The translations under genes were made by a program, and so were the position numbers. Positions 38,301 through 64,000 of a stretch of 64,000 nucleotides of DNA are shown here, in pieces. The stretch spans positions 69,640,511 to 69,704,510 of the forward strand of contig NC_092497.1 in assembly GCF_047495875.1 (NCBI RefSeq), in the 5' to 3' direction. Within the stretch, counting starts at the first letter, position 1; each line of letters starts with the position of its first letter. The notes beneath the pieces are model-generated. The model did not search any database. It saw only the letters and a list, made by a program, of their open reading frames with translations, and was not told the DNA's origin. The stretch comes from Pithys albifrons albifrons. Its lineage: Eukaryota; Chordata; Aves; Passeriformes; Thamnophilidae.

Positions 38301-41300
38301 ATCCATTCAAATGCAACACAATGAACATTTCTACATGCTCTTTAAACCAGAACATACTTCATTCCTCATCCTGTTAATCTGACCTAATTATTGACTCAAA
38401 TACCAGATATGAACATGTGCAACCCCAGTAGATCAGAAGCAAAACAACTGCAGCAACAGAGCAAATATAAACATTCTTTGTTGAACTATGCAGTGTAAGA
38501 ATATACAGAAACAAAACAACATGAAACATTAAGATTAGTAATAAAATAATTGCAAAATCTAAATTGAATTTGTTACAAGAAAATACTTCTTTTATACATT
38601 ACTTTGCAAGGTGTTTTAGAAGCATAACAAGATCTGATTATTGTACATTTTTCTGGCCACAAGGTGCTACATAGAGCTGCTACCCATGTATATTAGAACG
38701 CATATATAACAATCTTGCATCAGCTTTCTTTTGACATGTATTTTCTTTCAATTTTTGTTAAAAACTGATGAGCAAGAACATAAAAATCATTATACAATAA
38801 TCTTTCACCAAGAGACTAAACATTTGAATGATATGCACAGACAAAAGTTTTTTGTAATAGTTTCTTCGTAGACAATTCTTAAACAAAGAAGCTTTATCCT
38901 GAAACCAAGCTAATTTATTATTGCTTACCTTAAAAAAATACATCAATTATCAGAAAAAGCTAAATAAGCTTTTGTTATAACTTAACTATGTAGGTTTACC
39001 CATGCTTGCTCAAACTAACAAATTACATTTGCTCTTGTATGCATTATAATTCCTAGTATTAATGAGAGAGGCTATAGCATCATAGGTAAATGCTTTGCTC
39101 AGTTTTAAGGTCTTAGCACAATACTCAAAATTTCCACAAAAGAAGAGCAAGTGAGGTGAAGATTATAAGGAGCAGTTAAGACTAATTCAGAGCTGTATTT
39201 AAGGCCCAGTACAGTACTCAGCAGATTTAAGAAACAAAACAAAACCAACCAACCTGAAAAAGCCATAGATTTTTTTTTGTCTGAACTCTGAGCCACCGAT
39301 CACTTAACTAAGATAAAATGTCCTACATAACACTGCACCAATGACACATTGTGTTGCGGGGACACATACTTCTTCTGCAGTGTTTGGAAAACCAAGCATC
39401 GCTTACAGCTCTATGGAGACCTACCTTAAGTGAAGGGTTAAAAATCACTCTCACACATTTATATTTCCACTGTTAGTAAGTTGAAAAAAAAATGTCCAGA
39501 CTAAACCTGATCTATCAGGTTTTCTAACGAAGTTTGGAACTGCACCACAGAAAAGGAGACAAGCTCTAACTGGCACTTAACAAACTAAGTGTAACATACA
39601 CAGGGCATTAATATTAACTTTGGAAAGCTGAACTGAAGAAAACAAAGTTCTTTTTTAGTCTCTCTTCAGTCAGTGACATTACCCACAGAAAAAGTACACT
39701 GTGACATGATGCTTGGTATTAAACTTTCAAAATATAAGCTTCTAAGGAAGCTTATTGTTTACTTCTTGTTAATTTTTATTTATATTCCAAATCACCCTTA
39801 AAATACTAACTGTAAAATACTCCCCACAAAAACAAGAGATCAGAGACTACATTATTGTCCACCTGAGAGTCTGTATCTAACTCTTCTGTAGAGTGAATTA
39901 CTACTTGAAACACAAATTACAGAAGGTTTACCGGCTATTGTTTCCACCACCTTCCACAGCAAAATGAACCAGTCTCCTTTGATTGCCAATATCAAATAAT
40001 CAGAACAAGCCAAAGTAATCCTAAACTACACACATAAATGCCCATAGTTGCATTAAAAGTATTCTCTGTTTATGCTGGGTACAGCTTAAAATCAGACATG
40101 TATAAACGGGAAAATAATCAGAGAAGTCAATTAGTAGCATATGATAATCTCTGTTTTGTACTTTAGCTACAGTCAGTAGAATATATTTTAAAATACATGT
40201 GCTTATTTTATCAGTGATTCAGTGTCTTGGGTATCTAAGCTCCAAACACATATGTATATAATTTTACACAATAACTTAGTTACACAATTACAAGAGGCAC
40301 AAATCCAAACCAGTTAAGAAAATACTTGGATCAGGTTTCCACTTAAAAAAGACCCATTATGTTTATTTAGCTAATATTTTTAAACCCTCACTTGACCTGT
40401 AAGTATGCCATTACATTACAGAATAATCAGTTAAATGACCCACTTAGTTGCAAAGTCATAAAGGAACGCTGTGCTCTTAGTCTCCTGATAAGAGTAACAA
40501 TTGCATTTACATTATATTGACTGTTTAATTCAGCTACTTGTTCACTGAAGATACGTTTTTCACCTATTTCTTTTGTCCTGTTTTCAGTTAGATGGGAGTC
40601 AAGGGCAGTGAAGCACATAAATGAGCACAGCTACTATAAATTTACATGTAGATGTAAATACACTGGCACTGATAAAATATGGAAATGGGCAGGTTATGCA
40701 GTAACTACTGAAAGAATAGTTCTTGGGTGTATACTTAAATAAAAATCAAATTTATTATTTTTAAGAATAGACAGCCAGAATCTGCATATCTAAAGACATG
40801 GGAAATTCAATTTGATACTGCTGTTTGCATAACATGAAAAATGTGTATTTTTGGTAATTTCCGATTAGAATATGTGCATTTTCTTAACTGCAATTTCAAA
40901 AATGGATTCCCTTTTTGATGCACAATCAACATGAGATATTCCCAATATTAGCAAATAAATTCTGCAATTTCTTATTTACTTTTTTTGGTATTCAAGAACA
41001 AAGAATACCAAAAAGGGTGCTAATCTTCATATATTAAATTTTGCTTCAAAAAGGAAAAGAACAATCCTTTCTCCAGATCCATGACTGGGAAGATGGGAAG
41101 AAGGGAAGAAATTAGTTTCCATTGTGCTGAGAATTATTTGGGGTAGACAACAGGCAAAATTTCCCAGTTTTTTCCCCCTGGGAAAGCCATCCTTTGTAAG
41201 CTGCAAAAGGAACACTCTCAGTGCAAGCTTTTTTTTTTTTTTAAATTGTTAAACAAGTTAAACAAGTCTGTCATGAATGACTTAAGACTACTGATTCTGC

Positions 41301-41995
41301 TTTAGAACAAGGACACAGAACAAACTCTTAATGTACCTTGTAGACATGCTTTTCTATGACTGGAATATATCCCCTGTAAGCACTTATTTCAAGTGAAACA
41401 GACCTAAAGACATCATAACTGTAGCTTCACTTAGCTCCATCTGAAAATGTAAAAATATTGCACTATAGACAGGTTCATTTTGTTCCCAAAATGAAAGTAA
41501 GTCAATGATGACCAACTTTTTCCTCTGGAACACAAATTTCAGAATAGCGTATGCCAAATGTGGGTAAGGTTGTCTGCAGACATTGCATTTTTGTTCCAGA
41601 GGCAAAAACCTCTCAAGGGTACTGCAGAAACCCAAACGTCCAAAAAATGCGGAAATTATCACCAGTTCCACTGCATAACCAGCATCTGTTCTCATATAAA
41701 AAGAAAATAAAGTGTTTGCATTAAACCTTATTGCACCACCAACTTTTTTTTTAAATATCCCCCATTCAAGTCAAATATTAAATTATTTTTATCAAACAAA
41801 AATATAAGGTCTTCTTTAAAATAGCAAGTAGATATAGTATAGGCGCTTTACAGAAAAAGAACAGTCTAAGCAATGACATACATCAAATCAGAAATGACAG
41901 AAAACAATCATTATATTCTCTTCAATGATTAAAAAAAGATTGCAAAAAGATTGTGTAGGCTATTTATTGTCTGCATGAAAAGCATCGCTCCTCAT
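35350..41995. other. TTC39B: Intergenic sequence merging into the TTC39B 3' UTR
   Basis: No coding exon was found. The right part, down from 41,995, must include the TTC39B 3' UTR on the minus strand. Candidate AATAAA signals at 41.96, 40.75, 40.36, 39.78, 38.91 and 38.07 kb leave its length open from under 0.1 to about 4 kb. A/C-rich low-complexity sequence lies at 37,190-37,280, and a T-run at 41,229-41,243. Confidence 0.5.
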
Positions 41996-62649
<20,654 letters not shown>

Positions 62650-64000
62650 CTAGGGAAAACATAAATCTTGTGCCTTTATGCAACACATTACATTACAATA
62701 CAAAATTAAATGCAGAGACACTTCCATTAATTCGTGAAAAGACAGAAGAACAAAGCAGGAAAGTGTTGGACATGAGAACATGAACTAGCACATACTGTCT
62801 TTCATTGGGTGCTACAAGACTACTGCCAGACTGTAGCAGCAAGTTCCAGAAAATATCTCACATGGGGTACACGAGCATTTGCAGTTAATTAAATACAACT
62901 TATAGGTGGCTGGTATATCTTCTTAATTTAGTCAATTAAGCCTTGACATAAATACTCACTCACATACTTTCACTTATCATAAGGACCACCTTCTAACATT
63001 ACTGTTTGATCCAAAGACAAAAATCTGCATTTGTGTCATAGAAATGTCAGTACACACATGCTCAGTTTGACATAAAAGACTACACTGAACTAGTCTGGCT
63101 TTCACAACATAATGATATCATTACAAAAAAAGAATTATTGCAAAGTGCCTACAGAGGTCACATTCTAAAACTTACTGACTGCAACAAAAAGCACTATTGA
63201 TAACGCTATGTCAGGTAAACTCAGGTCTCGTCCAACCAAGTATCAAGAAGCCCAAGTAAATGAAGACTGCATACTCCTTTGGCAGCCTGTCTGGTACTGC
63301 ACTATCAAGTGTCCAGTTTGAACCTCTTAAGACTCAACTTGTGGTGACTGACTCTCGTTTTACCATCTACCAATATGAAGAAAGGTGTCTCTGTCTTTGC
63401 AACTTCCCCTTTATAGATTCAGACTGCTACTAGGTTAATGCCCCATTCTCCTTTCTGTTCAACTAGAACAAATATATCTGAATGAGTCATATGTTCTAGT
63501 CTTCTAGACATTCTGCTAGCTGTCTATTCGATGATCTCCAGTTTCCTTAACATTTTTTCAGTGAAACAATTAGTGTTTGGGGTTTTTTTAAGGGAAGCTT
63601 TTGTTTGTTTACTAGGATGGGTCAGCCTTTTCAATACACTTTATAAAAAGCTCAAAGTTTGCTAGCAAACATCAGCTAAAACCAAAAAATTTGCTGTACA
63701 AAAAAACACTCTATTACAAAACAAGTGGTTTTCTTATTTTACTATACAAAATGAAATATATATGAAATACACAAAAAACATTTGGGCAATACATCTGTGT
63801 ATTTACTAATACACTCACACTCAATCCTTGCATGTAGAACTTACTATTTTGCTGTACTATCCAAAAATAATTTTAGCATACACACAAGTGCAGGTGGGCC
63901 TTCTCTAGGCATTGCTCTATTAAAAATAACACTACACAATGCTCAGAGAAAAGTTTGAGAGTAAGTATAGCTAATTTTAAAAATGCTATTCCTGCCTACC

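Overview
This is vertebrate nuclear DNA and almost certainly avian. It has CR1 LINE tails, ERVL-type and class II endogenous retrovirus pieces with bird-style LTRs, AT-rich intergenic sequence, and one multi-exon gene with canonical GT-AG splice sites. No bacterial-style genes, CRISPR array, tRNA or rRNA were found. TTC39B is Z-linked in chicken, so the window is probably from a bird Z chromosome, perhaps a songbird. Both of those placements are inferences.

Right third (about 42-64 kb): the last 16 coding exons of TTC39B on the minus strand. I placed each exon from its splice sites and checked phase codon by codon. Together they give an uninterrupted 522-residue carboxy-terminal part ending in a TGA at 41,996-41,998. 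The first exons and the promoter lie beyond 64,000. TTC39B is a tetratricopeptide-repeat protein of the IML2/TTC39 family, tied to HDL cholesterol and LXR turnover in mammals and implicated in carotenoid colour in some birds and fish. Its introns carry a CR1 copy with an internal deletion (about 59.48-61.08 kb) and an LTR fragment (about 43.49-43.68 kb), both antisense to the gene.

Middle (about 14.1-29 kb): a graveyard of retroelements. A minus-strand ERVL provirus (14.09-19.18 kb) keeps its 3' LTR, polypurine tract, integrase, RNase H/reverse transcriptase, protease and gag remnants, but has no visible 5' LTR. A roughly 300-bp solo LTR with a 6-bp target duplication sits inside its gag region. 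To the right are a C-rich stretch with promoter-like motifs, a plus-strand class II gag nucleocapsid remnant, a G/T simple repeat, a CR1 fragment missing its tail, a minus-strand class II 3' LTR, a possible further LTR near 25 kb, and a solo LTR at 28.3-28.9 kb of the same family as the fragment in the TTC39B intron.

The rest (1-14 kb, 25.3-28.3 kb, 28.9-34.7 kb and 35.4-42 kb) is AT-rich with no supportable gene, apart from the undetermined TTC39B 3' UTR and a CR1 tail at 34.7-35.35 kb. I found no convincing new biological system. The most useful points are the fully resolved TTC39B exon structure, the layered retroelement cluster, and the C-rich block with ETS- and YY1-like sites.
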